From: Thamnaconus septentrionalis
Lineage: Eukaryota; Chordata; Actinopteri; Tetraodontiformes; Monacanthidae
Direction of reading: 5' to 3'
Length of the DNA: 64,000 nt
NCBI GenBank assembly: GCA_009823395.1
Contig: CM020513.1
Coordinates: 22,155,001-22,219,000, forward strand
In this document: positions 1 to 15,210 of the stretch, in pieces
How positions within the stretch are numbered: the stretch's first letter is position 1
Layout: every line of letters starts with the position of its first letter
Notes under the pieces: model-generated
The model's database searches: none
The model's input: only the letters and a program-made list of their open reading frames with translations
Told to the model about the DNA's origin: nothing
Program-made: the position numbers and the translations under genes

Positions 1-3345
<3,345 letters not shown>

Positions 3346-4296
3346 CTCCACATGGCATTATTAGTTTGCCAGGTAATTAGGAAAATCGCGTTTATGCGAT
3401 TTAATTTAAATGCGCCATAAGAAGCGTGTCCGAGAACGTATGTTGTCAGTCCATACTTCGAGCTTTGAGGCTAACTCCGCCTACTTCCTGGATACGTAAT
3501 TTCCCCCTACCTACGGATGCCGATCTGGATCCAGAGTACCTGGGGGAAACAACGCGAGTTTTTATTTTGCTTTAAAACTAATCCAAACGAGGGAATATTC
3601 ATGTAGGGCAGGATTTAAAATTTAAAACGATTTAAAAATGGTTTAAAATAAAACATGGCCTTTGTCAAATTATTTTTATTTGTCATCATTTATATACTCT
3701 TCCTATGTCACTAGTCTGTTCAACTGTGCTCACGGAGCAGCAACCCTGAACCATTTTTTGTGTGACATGCGGGGTGTGTTATATACAGACCTTTGAATGT
3801 GTTTATTCTTGTGTTGTATAAAAGGCCTTGATTTGATGCTTTCTATCTTGTATAGTAACTGTGCCTTCAGTTTTGAAAGGAGCTGATGTTTAACTGCTTT
3901 CATTTGTCCTTATTCAATAAAAGAACATGATGTGTACATATGTATTTATAAGGGATGTGTAGCCTATATAAACTATGGGAAACTGCAAATTATGTAATAA
4001 ATTATATAATGATTGCAACGTCATCTAAAGCCATTCGTCTGCACTGATTGAAACGAATGATAACAAATTTTAAGATAATGACAACGGGTATAGTCGAATG
4101 TGATAATGTGCAGTGGAGAGTGGAATAACAGTTGGTTTCCGTTTGTGGCGACGGCTGACCGAGATAAGGAATGAGATTAAAAAGATTCTGGAAGTTAGCC
4201 TGGTTTGGGGCAGGCTAACTCCACTCCACTCCAATAAATTGAGCCAGGAAAACCAAGATATCCCGACTTAATCCCTTATCCTATTTTTGTATTTTG

Positions 4297-4360
<64 letters not shown>

Positions 4361-4361
4361 A

Positions 4362-4397
<36 letters not shown>

Positions 4398-4648
4398 TGC
4401 CAGTACGGTCCTCGGCGTAGTCGTTATTCGGACCTTCATATAAATACATAATGTGTCAACAACACACTCTGTGCTCAGTGTCCACGCCCACACACGTAAC
4501 ACAGTGTTGCTACTCGAGTGAGAGCCCCGATAGCGAATCTTCCCAGGAGTCTACGTAGCGACGGATTAAAACCTTTAAATCGGCGCACTTTCGCCCGTTT
4601 TCGACGGATACGGCAAGAATACTCCCTATGATGGACTAAGAAGACAAC
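3346..4648. promoter_or_regulatory. Divergent intergenic region between tango6 and cry2
   Basis: This 1.3 kb spacer must hold the start sites of both tango6 (minus) and cry2 (plus), because their first coding exons face away from each other. I see no TATA box in a useful position and no CACGTG E-box. The stretch around 3420-3560 is richer in CpG and is the best guess for the tango6 promoter side. The cry2 5' UTR probably lies in 4480-4648. The only strong sequence feature is the AAT microsatellite at 4298-4396. The promoter role is inferred from position only. Confidence 0.45.
4298..4396. repeat. Palindromic (AAT)n/(ATT)n microsatellite
   Basis: About 55 bases of ATA/AAT repeats switch near 4355 to about 40 bases of ATT repeats, so the two halves are reverse complements and could fold into a long hairpin. 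It lies about 250 bp upstream of the cry2 start codon. Confidence 0.95.
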
Positions 4649-7600
4649 ATGGTGGTGAATTCGGTACATTGGTTTCGCAAAGGATTGCGTTTACACGATA
4701 ATCCGGCGTTGCAAGAGGCCCTGATAGGAGCTGACACCGTCCGGTGTGTTTATATTCTCGACCCGTGGTTTGCTGGCGCAGCTAATGTGGGAATCAACCG
4801 ATGGAGGTTTGTAAACGTCGTATGAATTGTGAAATGTTTACATTTAATGAAATGCCGAACATTTAAAAAAAAAAACAACAACAACAAGTTTGTCCTTTTA
4901 ATTAGGTCACCATTTGAATATGCGTTAGGGCGCTCTGAGTGCAGGCTCTGGCCTCGTCTCCACGTCAGTTAGCACAAGCTAACAACGTTAGCTTTACGTC
5001 GTAGTCGAGAACAATCTAAGAAACAGGAAATCTTTAAATGTTTGATTACACCAACGGGAAGGAACCCTTGTAAGAGGCAAACTCCAGACATGTGTGTTGA
5101 ATTATGTTTACAACATGTATCAAATCCAAATATTGTGTTTAAAAGCGAGTGCGATTGAAATCTCGGAAGTTTGCGCACTAATAAAAAAGAGGACATGGTT
5201 AGCACGCACATCGCTAGTTGACGTTATTTGTAAAAGTTCATTACGCAGTGTGTACATTCAATATTCACCCGTCACATCTTAGTCTGAAGAAAGTTCTATC
5301 TAGCGTCGTACGCAATCGTTAATTACAGCCGCCGCCGATCTTTTGGAAGAAATGGCTCACTGATGTCGCTGGGAAATCACGGCTACTGAGTTCAGTGGTG
5401 AACAATCATGTCAGCCTTTGACCTGAGCCAGAGCCTGAGGTCCTGTGTTTTGGCCGTCATCAGACGGTGAACTACGGAAATTGTAGTTGCTGCTGGATGA
5501 TAGGGACAGGTTAGGTCGTAGAGGGTAATTGCAACCACTTCTTCTGGATTGACAAACCGCTTGTTAAGGTCAACTGGCGTCCTCCAGGAGGAAGGCTGAT
5601 GGAGAATGGAAGGGAGCCCGTGTCTCCGTCACTTGAGAAGTGTGCCTTGCCTAACTCTTACCAGGTTTCACTCGTTTGACTCTTTCTGCAAGGATCTTAT
5701 CTTGCCTCCACCTGTGCACCTTCTCCTCCTCCCAGTCCTTTGGCACATTCAGTCAGTGTGTGATTATTGAGGGTGGAAATTGTTGTTCCCATGTGTTTGC
5801 ACAGAAGGGGTCTTCCTCCTTCCCCGAGCAATTCTTTTTCTATGGATTTTGTATGGAGGCAGTAGCTTTGTTTCCGTTACAGTTTTTCAGCAAATAACAG
5901 TGATATTTCTAAAGTTTCGACCAAGTACAACTGCAGCTGTTTCCATTAAATGGTGTGAAGCACCGTGAAATCTCGTCCTGCGATACCCCACTTTGAGGAG
6001 GATGGAAAACATTTTGCGTCTTGGAGCCGCTATTTGAAGTGGTGATCTGTATGTCACTTTTGGTGACGTGTAAATCAGGAAAAAAGTGTTTCCATGACAC
6101 TTTTGTGATATACCTCCATGTCGATACATCTGAAAAACCACCTCATCAGAGCATCAAAACCTTTTGCAATATTTGATAGGTTTTTTGAAGTTTAGGTGTT
6201 TCCATGACCAGTTTTTTATTGCGATATTTAGGTTTTGGGCAATTCTGGGGTTAGTGGGAACGCAGCTAGTGACGGCCTGCAGGAACGCTTAGGGCAACAT
6301 TTCAGTGCAGTGCTTATTACTGTTGCCTCACAGCAAGCAGGTAGCATATTTGATCATAATTCAGACCTTTCTTTTTGTGGGGTTTGCTGATTCTTAACTG
6401 TCTGTAGGTACAAATGTGAGCATGTATGATATGCCCTGTGATAAACTGGCTATTTGTCGAGGCTGTATCCCACCTTCGCTCCAAGGTAGAAGTGATAGCA
6501 TCCCTGTGTGTGACCAGCATTTATTGAATTAGTACTCAGGACAGTTTTACCAAATCTCTGTGACCTCGACCTGCTACCACAAATATGTCTCTAATTGTAT
6601 GTATGGTTGTGCAGGTTTTTGCTGGAGGCCCTGGAGGACCTTGACTGCAGTCTCAAGAAACTTAACTCCAGACTTTTTGTAGTCAAAGGGCAGCCAACTG
6701 ATGTTTTTCCAAGACTTTTAAAGGTGGGTATTTCTGATTATTCCTCTTTTATTGAAAGAGAGGGAGACAACAACAAGGGGGTCAACAATGTTTTTTTGTT
6801 TTTTTTTATTCTCGTCATAATAATGAATTATGCCTCATAATTAGGGTTTTCCTCAACATTATTCACTGTCTCAAACAAATTCATAGTCACTTCCCTGTAC
6901 ATTTCTGAAGCACTGCAGATATATTTACATACAGTCCCAAGTAACTGGCACGGCAATGTAACATGATCTCAAGATGACTCCAAAATCACACAGGAAATTG
7001 TGAGCAATGTTTTCTGTAAATTATTACTGTGCTATTTTAGGTATGGACTGACATAGATGAACTCTCAGGTTGATTCATAGAGTTGTGCCTCTCATCAGTT
7101 TAGAGCTGCATTTTCAGCTCTGCGATAGCACAACCATATAAAATCATATAAAATATGGAGCTCTTTCCATAGGAGACGCTGCCTTGTGTCACTGTGAGTC
7201 AGCAAAAGCAGGTTATTACTGTTTCAGAAAAGGTATGCATTTCGCCCGCATGAGGTGAACTCGGTGACAATTCCAAACATTCTGGCTTTTATGTTCTTTG
7301 AGTGACGTTCGACTGTGCATTAAATCATGTCAAAAACAACCATAGTTTGAAAACTTGTCAATTGAAGTTGCAAAATTGGAAAATAGTCACTTTTATGATG
7401 CTGCTCTCAAAGTAAACATTAAAAAAAGATACTTGTCTTTGTAAGTGCATACATTTTGCATTTTTGCACTGAGCTGCCCACATTTCTAAAGCCCAAATTC
7501 CTTTCTTAACCCTCAGCCTTAACCTTCAAGTTCAACCATCAATTTAAGTAGCCCTCAAAACCAAGTGTTAAAGGCTGTCATGTGACTTAGAAAGGGGACA

Positions 7601-10600
7601 CCCCCTTAAAAAGATGAAGGCAGCTACACCACCAGTGGTTTGCATTACCGTCAACGTAAAAAGCACACGACGGCTTTCTGACAGCAGAACCAGCACCAGT
7701 GACGTCTGCAGCTGTGTCAGTATGTCGATTACGTGGGCTTTAGGCATCTGTTTGATTGCCAGTGGATGTATTCATCACATGACCTGCTTTTAATTATAGC
7801 GAAACACAGACTGGAACTGTTAATTAAGGCTGTACCATTAATGTAAGCAGATAATACGGCTATGGGACGTGACACGAGCCTGGATGTCGGGCTAAACATC
7901 ACACTGTATCTTAAGAAAAACAACTTAACAATAACATTACATGCTACAAAAAATGGAATGGTAGAAATGGTATTGCTACCATGTCAGACATTAGCGTGGG
8001 CACAGATGCTGGCCCTGATCTCTTCACGCATGTGAATCATCTTCATTTGGGAATCCAGCTGGCAGTGTGAAAACACACGCAGGTGTGGTGATAAGATGCA
8101 TTTGTTAGGTTCTGCATGAACAACACAAGTGCTTTATTTGTGCACCTTCGAGGCAGATTCTCTGCGTAAAGGGTCCACGGACTTCATATTCTGACAAAAC
8201 CCCTCGATTGCTTGTCTTGGATTGAAAATAATCAACATATGATCATGATTTACTTCACCCTGAAGCTCATGCATCAGTCTGCCATTAGCCAGAACGTTAT
8301 CATAGTGACTTATTTTATTACTTGGGTGACACTGGTTGCAGGGTTTTGGTGCAGGATACTGGGAGTAGTGGTAATGTACTGGGAACTGAAGAACAAGTTG
8401 TGTGGTTTTACTTGATTCACGTTGGTTTCATCTGTTTTATTTTGTTTCATAAATGATTGCGCTTGGGGGGGGGGGTCTCCAGCACTGAGGCAGTGCTTTT
8501 CAGAATAACGTGCCAGATGCCTACAGACAATAAAGTCGCTAAAAGAAATCTTGCAGGTTCACAGAGCACAGGTGCAACATGGCTATCTGACCACTTATCA
8601 TCTTGAGGCTATGAGAAACTAGATTGTCAATACGTACAGTGAAATGTGGCATTGTAAGATAATTGTAAGAAATGTCATCTGTTTTGCCAAGGCAGCTTAT
8701 GTCACACATATATTGCAGCTCACATGAAAACATAAAACAACATTATTAAGAAAAGCACGTGGAGGATATTTGTATGCTTTATCCATTGACCATAGTCTCT
8801 GTTTTGTCATGTTCCATCTTTCCTTCTCTCGTTTCCCCCTCCAGGAGTGGAAGGTGACACGACTGACATTTGAATGTGATCCTGAGCCTTATGGAAAGGA
8901 GCGGGATGGGGCCATCATCAAGATGGCTCAAGAATTTGGGGTGGAGACCATTGTCAGAAAGTCACACACGCTCTACAACTTGGACAGGTCAGTATTCAAA
9001 ATATGATTTTTTTTTTTTTTCTATTTGTAATAAACATGGCTTGTTTTGCAGGCAGATAAACTCTGTGTCTGTCCAGAATGAGTGTGAAGTGGTTCTGTGG
9101 AACAGCTATGGTCAAGTTCTGTCCACTGGTCTTCATTGACTTTGCTTGAAGCTGTATTTAGCCTCGACCAAATTCAGAAAGTTTACCTCCCATTTTTCCT
9201 CACTTGGCATACATTGAAACTGAACCATGAACATGAACATGAAGGGATATCTTTCATTTTTTTTTTTTGTGTATATTTCACATTTGGACATTGGAACAGA
9301 ATGTCACTACCTTGAGTACCTTGAGTACTGTTACATAAACTGTCTTCTTCCCTCTTCTATTGTATGTGCTACTGGTCTCAGGATATTGGAGATGAACAAC
9401 AACAGCCCTCCGCTGACCTTTAAGCGCTTTCAGACCATTGTGAGCAGACTGGAGTTGCCAAGGAGACCCCTGCCACCCATCAGCCAACAGCAGATGGATA
9501 AATGTTGCACTAAAATAGCTGATAACCATGACCAGCTGTTCAATATACCCACACTGGAGGAACTAGGTATCCATCAATATTATCGTTTCTTATTATGTTC
9601 AATCGACAGTTTGGAGAATAAATGTTAGTCATTCATGTGCCTGATATGTCAATTTTTGCCATCTTGCAAACAGCAATTTAAGGCTAAAAGCAAGGTTTTG
9701 CACACATGCTCATTGGCTGAACATTTTCTAGTGACTGTGTTGCTGTCACCTGCAAAACCTAGTGGCAGAAGTCTTGGAGGCTGACGTGTCGTTGACCATG
9801 TCCTCAATGTAAATACGTCTCCAGGGTTCAAGACAAAGGGGCTGCCTCCAGCTGTCTGGCGGGGAGGGGAGTCAGAGGCCCTGGACAGACTCGGCAAACA
9901 TCTGGACAAAAAGGTAACTGATTCTGGGATGGGGTGAAATACTTGATATATGCAACACATATAGCTTGCTGCTGTCTTTGCATACCGCACAAATCAGACC
10001 ACTAGAAAGATGGACACAGCTTCCGGTTTCACAAGTTAGGCAGTTACAGCCTCAAGTCCTTTTGAAGATGATGTCACAAGCCCGACTCACCCATCTTTGG
10101 CCAGTTTTGCACGTTTGTAGAAAACACAGTGTATAATTGTGAATGGCCGCTGACCATTTGAGCACCTGTGTCTTTGTATAGGTGTGGGTGGTCAATTTGG
10201 AACACTCTCGGGTCAACACATGCTCCCTGTACGCCAGTCCCACCGGCCTCAGCCCCTACCTCCGCTTCGGCTGTCTGTCCTGCAGGGTTTTGTACTACAA
10301 CCTCCGAGAGCTCTACATGAAGGTAACGTTACCGTGGAAGATGTTTTCCTGCCCGTCGGCTTGAGTTGTCGCAGTCTGCCGCGCTCTCTGACCCGCACGT
10401 GTTCAACTTGTTTCTCTCTTCGATCCATTAGCTGCGTAAACGCTGCAGTCCTCCGCTGTCCTTGTTTGGCCAGCTGTTATGGAGGGAGTTCTTCTACACG
10501 GCCGCCACCAACAACCCCAATTTCGACCGCATGGAGGGGAATCCCATCTGTGTACAGGTGGGCCTTTTTTATACTTTGTTTACAAACTCTGTTCTTGTTA

Positions 10601-11600
10601 AATCTCGCACGACGGGATTTTAGGAGAATTACTGCTTATGCCTTTCACGCCATTCAATGGAAAGACCTGCAAAATTTTAGAAATATCGATTTGATTTTGT
10701 TTTTTATAAAACTGTAGAAAATCCAAACTTGTATCTCATCATCATCAAAAAGCTTGAGTCTGATGTGTGTAACATGTCAACAGATCCCATGGGACCAGAA
10801 CCCGGAGGCTCTGGCCAAGTGGGCCGAGGGCCGGACTGGCTTCCCTTGGATCGACGCCATCATGACCCAGCTGAGGCAGGAGGGCTGGATCCACCACCTG
10901 GCCAGACATGCAGTGGCCTGTTTCCTCACCCGGGGAGATCTTTGGATCAGCTGGGAGAGTGGCATGAGGGTGAGACGATGCGCCTCCGATACCTTTTATT
11001 CCCGAGGAGGACCGACGGGGAGGAATATCAGTCACTGATGTGAAACATGGAGGAAACGGATGGAGTTTTCATACCTCCCAACCTGGATGCATTTTGAGCA
11101 GCAGGTGCACAATTAGACATCTGGACCACGAGTCGCCTCCCTGGACCATGCAAACAGCTGCAGATGTGCCAGTTCTGTGCACCTGCAGCACTCCGCACGA
11201 TGCAGTGGCCCTGACCCCCAATTCACACCGAAAGCGTCTGCGGCTCTCAGCAGACCACGGCCATTCAAGGCAGTTCACACCAGGTGCGGCGTGGGCGCGT
11301 TTCCGAAGCGTCCCGGAAGCGTGGAACCATCGGTGCCGCTCTTCTATTTTCCACAACCGCGTCAATCACAGGAGGTAGAATCGTTCAGGCAGTTCAGTTC
11401 GGCTGTCAAATAGCAAAGCAGATTTCACTTTCAAAATTTTGCTGTCAAAATGAACGCTGGTCTAAAGTGAAAGGAATTAAGAGATTCGCAGGTGTTTTTT
11501 CTTACTCACTGATGATGCCAGTGCGCCCATAGATTGGGGGAAAAAGAGAAATTTGTGTGTGCACGTGTATTATATTCAATATACACACAGGCACACATAC

Positions 11601-11636
<36 letters not shown>

Positions 11637-13511
11637 TTTTTTTATTTTTTTTCATGGGAGCTTTTTCTGCATTTGCGCTCTTGCAGGTGTTTGAAGAGCT
11701 GCTTCTGGATGCAGACTGGAGTGTAAATGCTGGCAGCTGGATGTGGCTGTCCTGCAGTGCCTTCTTCCAGCAGTTCTTCCACTGTTACTGTCCTGTAGGC
11801 TTCGGAAGGAGGACTGACCCCACCGGAGACTACATCAGGTCTGCCTTCCACTGCAACCCTCTTGGCGTGGATCGTTTAATCATCTGGTATATTGAGTTGC
11901 AAAATGAATTTCCCCTTTTTCTCATGCCCGCTAGGCGGTACATCCCAATTCTGAAAGACTACCCCAACCGCTACATCTATGAACCGTGGAATGCTCCCGA
12001 GTCGGTGCAGAAGGCAGCCAACTGCGTGGTGGGAGTGGATTACCCCAAGCCCATGATAAACCATGCAGAGGGCAGCCGACTCAACATTGAAAGAATGAAG
12101 CAAGTGTATCAGCAACTGTCCCACTACAGAGGACTCAGTAAGTCGGCCCTCACCACTCAGTGTTCAGTATCTAGTTGCTGTTATTTACCGTTATTAGTGT
12201 TGAAAAGGCCAATATCCTTTTTATTTAAGCTTTCATTCAGACAAAGGATCTCCATATTAGAGCAACTTTATATATTACGATAAGTAGTTGGCCACATACA
12301 CTACCAGTCAAAAGTTTGGACATATCGAAGTGCGTTGCTGCCATCCTTTAAAAAAAAAAAAAACATGGCTCAGTTTCACGTTATAATGTGAAAATTTTCA
12401 CCAAACAACGTGACGGTTTCACGTTTTTTACGTGATCATTTTCAGGTTTTAACGTGAATATGCTTTTTCTGAAAGGTGGCTATTTTAAGAATTTAGACAC
12501 AAAACGTGTTTAAATTATTTGATGCTTTTATTGTTTCTTACATAATTGCCTTCAGTGAGAAACTGCATTGTCAATAGTCATGAGAATGAAAGAAAAGACA
12601 TTAAACTCACAGGGTGTGTTCAAACCTTTGACTGGTAGTGTATAGTCTTGTTGGCCGTGGTTGGCAAGACGAGGAATATTTTCCAAATGAACTTTCTTCT
12701 GTCTCCAAATCACATTTGTAAAACACCAGACTGCTGCCACCAGCTCAGTCACTCCTGTGATTTTTGCGTATCAGGTTTACTGGCATCAGTTCCCACAATC
12801 CAAGAGGAGGCAGAGCCGCCAATGACCGACGAGTCACAGACCAGCAGTGGCCCTGGTAGGAGGCGACGAAGAAGCAAAGCTCGGATTCCCTAGTCATAGA
12901 CGATGCTGAGCGATGTGTGTTTTTTACCTCAATGTCTGTGTCACACCTCACTAGATTCTCCTGTCGGAGCTCCTGCCGACGAGGTAGCGAGCAGCTCCAC
13001 AGCCCCTGATTCGTCCACGGTCTGCGCCGCATCTTTCCACGTTCCAAACCCACCAATGGAGGAAGAGTCGGAGGATTATCCACCCCGCGCGCCCGCCGCC
13101 TGCTCCAGCTCACGCGCTCCCACCCCCGCCGCCATCACCTCCACGTCTAACTTTCCCGCTTCCGCGGCAGCAGCTCCGCCCTTCGGGGCCCAGGCCCTTC
13201 CGCCGAGGTCCAAACCCCCCTCGCCCTCGTCGTCGTGCCCCTCCTTATCCCCGACCCCGAGTCCCACCACGTCCCAGGCGTCCTCCCTGGGGCAGAGGAG
13301 GAAAGGCCTCGCCCGCAAGTGCCGGCGCAACCAGAGACAGCGAGGACGGCACATTTGCTCCGCCCCCGCCCGGGAGGGAGACAGGCGGTCCGAGGAGGAG
13401 GAGCAGCGGGAGGAGGCGGGAGGGGACGAGAGGATGGAAGAGGATGCGGAGCAGGACGTGGAGAGAATGGAGGAAGAGACGACACAAGAAACATTATCCC
13501 ATCAGCAGTGA
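4649..13511 (+). CDS. cry2: Cryptochrome, CRY2 type (circadian transcriptional repressor)
   Basis: Twelve coding exons: 4649-4806, 6615-6723, 8845-8987, 9382-9566, 9825-9913, 10182-10322, 10432-10557, 10784-10969, 11687-11838, 11935-12137, 12775-12855 and 12955-13511, predicting 709 residues. The photolyase-homology region starts at [15 protein letters not shown] and ends near [15 protein letters not shown] (about residue 497). Trp320, Trp374 and Trp397 of the electron-transfer triad are present at the same numbers as in CRY1. The following SLLASVP and the neighbouring mapk8ip1 point to CRY2; in zebrafish this ortholog was formerly called cry3. Vertebrate CRY1/CRY2 bind FAD and repress CLOCK-BMAL1 in the nucleus. 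The tail after residue 497 is about 212 residues, against roughly 80 in human CRY2. It is Ser/Pro/Ala-rich, then Arg-rich (about 636-657), then Glu-rich. All exon joins keep phase. Confidence 0.93.
5935..6260. repeat. Possible interspersed repeat in cry2 intron 1
   Basis: The text around gtttccatgac (6087 and 6200) and a terminal ggaacgcagctagtg resembles teleost interspersed elements I have seen, but I cannot define ends or a family. The rest of intron 1 (4807-6614) shows no gene. Confidence 0.25.
6434..6530 (+). repeat. Decayed L2-like LINE 3' tail
   Basis: The run from tgataaactggc through tcccaccttcgctccaagg is a degenerate copy of the same tail seen more cleanly at 26563-26702. It lies near the end of cry2 intron 1. 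Confidence 0.5.
11603..11632. repeat. (TA)n microsatellite in cry2 intron 8
   Basis: About 15 TA units, followed by T-rich sequence that runs toward the exon 9 acceptor. Confidence 0.95.
12299..12640. mobile_element. Non-autonomous Tc1/mariner MITE in cry2 intron 10
   Basis: The left end CACTACCAGTCAAAAGTTT and the right end, which reads as its near reverse complement (AAACCTTTGACTGGTAGTG), are inverted repeats. TA dinucleotides flank them at 12297-12298 and 12641-12642, the Tc1/mariner target duplication. The 342 bp between contain no transposase frame. The interior repeats variants of AACGTGA. Confidence 0.9.
12775..12893 (+). other. cry2: Alternative cry2 C-terminal end by intron retention
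   Basis: If the donor at 12856 is not used, the frame reads through a run of five arginines and stops at 12891-12893. This gives a cryptochrome of about 536 residues ending [12 protein letters not shown]. If spliced, exon 12 adds the long tail. The short end carries a compact basic cluster that resembles a nuclear localisation signal. Which form is made cannot be told from the DNA. Confidence 0.45.
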
Positions 13512-13635
13512 TGGAAGGTAGAGTATGCTGCTGACACGCCTGCCACTACTGCAAAAAAAGGAAACATTATATATATATGTATGTATATATTTCTATATTT
13601 GTATATTTTACTACTGCAAGAGGTTGACACCAATG

Positions 13636-13850
13636 TAGAATAGAATAAATTTACTTTATTGATCCCAAATTGGGAAACTACACTGTTGCAGCACTAAAAA
13701 CAATACAAAAAATAAACTACACAGTAATTGACATTTAAGTCAGTCTATAAATAACAAACAAACAAGAGCAGATGTGCAGAAGCAGAGATAAGCATGGGTT
13801 TATTTACCTTTATTACCTGTTGCACAGTGGGGAGGAGTCACAGAGGGCTG
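13636..13850. repeat. Interspersed repeat relic with tttattgatcccaaattggg core
   Basis: The motif around tttactttattgatcccaaa followed by a stretch containing gttgcacagtgggg is a very common teleost retroelement-derived tail. It lies just after the cry2 stop codon, so it may be part of the 3' UTR. A related core occurs near 57330. Confidence 0.6.
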
Positions 13851-14989
13851 TTTGGAACCTGCATTCATCTACTGCGTCCTTGATTTATAATGTGGTTTTT
13901 CATCGTTAATTTGATCTTCCCCTCTGCTTTGTCTTGTCTCCCAGGCGTCTCTGTGACTCGCTCGGCCCACAGAGGCTTCCAGACGACAAGGCAACATGTT
14001 GGACATGATGTGAACTGACGCCTGCATACGAACACGAAATGACACGGACACTGTTTTCATAACCGAAGGCCCCCCCTTTTTTTTCCTGTTTGCTTTCAAA
14101 ACAGTTGTGGCCATTCATGCTTTTTTTCCGTTGCTGCATGCAGATAAAGAGTCCATGCGCAGAGCAACAGTGCAAGTGTGCATTGGCCGATCCATTGCCC
14201 CCCCACTCCTCTTTTCCGCTCAGCTACAGCCTGATACAGAGTCCCAGGAGACCCCTGGAAATTTTCTTGTGAGCACAAGATATTTTTTTGAATCGAGATT
14301 TAAGGATTGATATATGAGGGGGGAAAGGAAACTTGTTGAAGGCTTAATAAATATGAATCAGAGTGTCCTATTACGTACCCCCCCAACCCAAAGATTAAAT
14401 TAGCGCGTCGATGTAAATGTGACAAGACGCAACTCTCTCTTGTCTTACAGATGTTGAAAATGCTGCACATTTAGCTCACAGAGATTGTAAAAATGTTAAG
14501 TGGAGGCAACCGCCGACTGGTTTTGCCACCTTGAAGACGTTTGGCCGCTCATCTGATCAGCTTCAAGATGGCAAAATCAGTCCAGTCGCCTCAACCCAAA
14601 CCTTCGACACTAAGACCACCTGGACGACTGAGACCCTGCTCAGACACGTAGCAAAGGGCGAAAGCTGTCTTGCTGCTGTTGAGGTTCTCAGTTGCGTCCG
14701 CTGCCATGCACTTGATTTTCACTAAAAGCACCTGTCATGTTGTGGTACAGATCCTGTGCAATCTGAAGTCCCAGCTAGATATTTATTCTTTTAAGAAGTG
14801 ATGTATTGTATCTTCATATTTTCTTGTGTCAGCGGGGGTCTGGGTCTCTGTAGCTTCTTAAAGCTTTAGTAGGTTTTAATTTCCCTCCTGTCGCTTGCGG
14901 TTATTTTTTTATTCGTAAGAAGCACTTTTAAATTTTTAGTGAAGCCGTGTTTAGACCAGATCCCATTTGGACACTTGCAGATTGAAAAC

Positions 14990-15210
14990 AGTCTGAACAG
15001 TCAGCCCTGAAAAAATCGCTGATTTGGAGAAGTCAGAATCGATTTGAATCAGACCTGTCAGATGAGTCATAATGTGGCCCAGCCTGAAAAGTCAGACCCA
15101 GTCACCTAAAAACAGTGTGAACAGTCAGCCCTAAAAATGGATTTGAATGGAATATTTGAATGAAGGACTTTCACATCGAAGTCAAAAATGGCTATATGAA
15201 GGACTTTCAC
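14990..15210. repeat. Local degenerate duplications
   Basis: The phrase gtgtgaacagtcagccct recurs with one or two changes about 120 bp apart, and gaaggactttcacat occurs twice about 35 bp apart. No known family is recognised. Confidence 0.6.

Noticed and set aside
10184..10717. 177-residue open frame over cry2 exons 6-7
   Set aside because: It is a shadow frame of cry2 coding sequence that reads through introns.
8756..11567. Three CACGTG E-boxes inside cry2 introns (8756, 10396, 11562)
   Set aside because: About two are expected by chance over this length. None is near the start site, and there is no paired E-box arrangement.
13076..13494. Antisense open frames over cry2 exon 12
   Set aside because: High GC removes stop codons in all frames. 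The sense frame is phased to exon 11 and explains the sequence.
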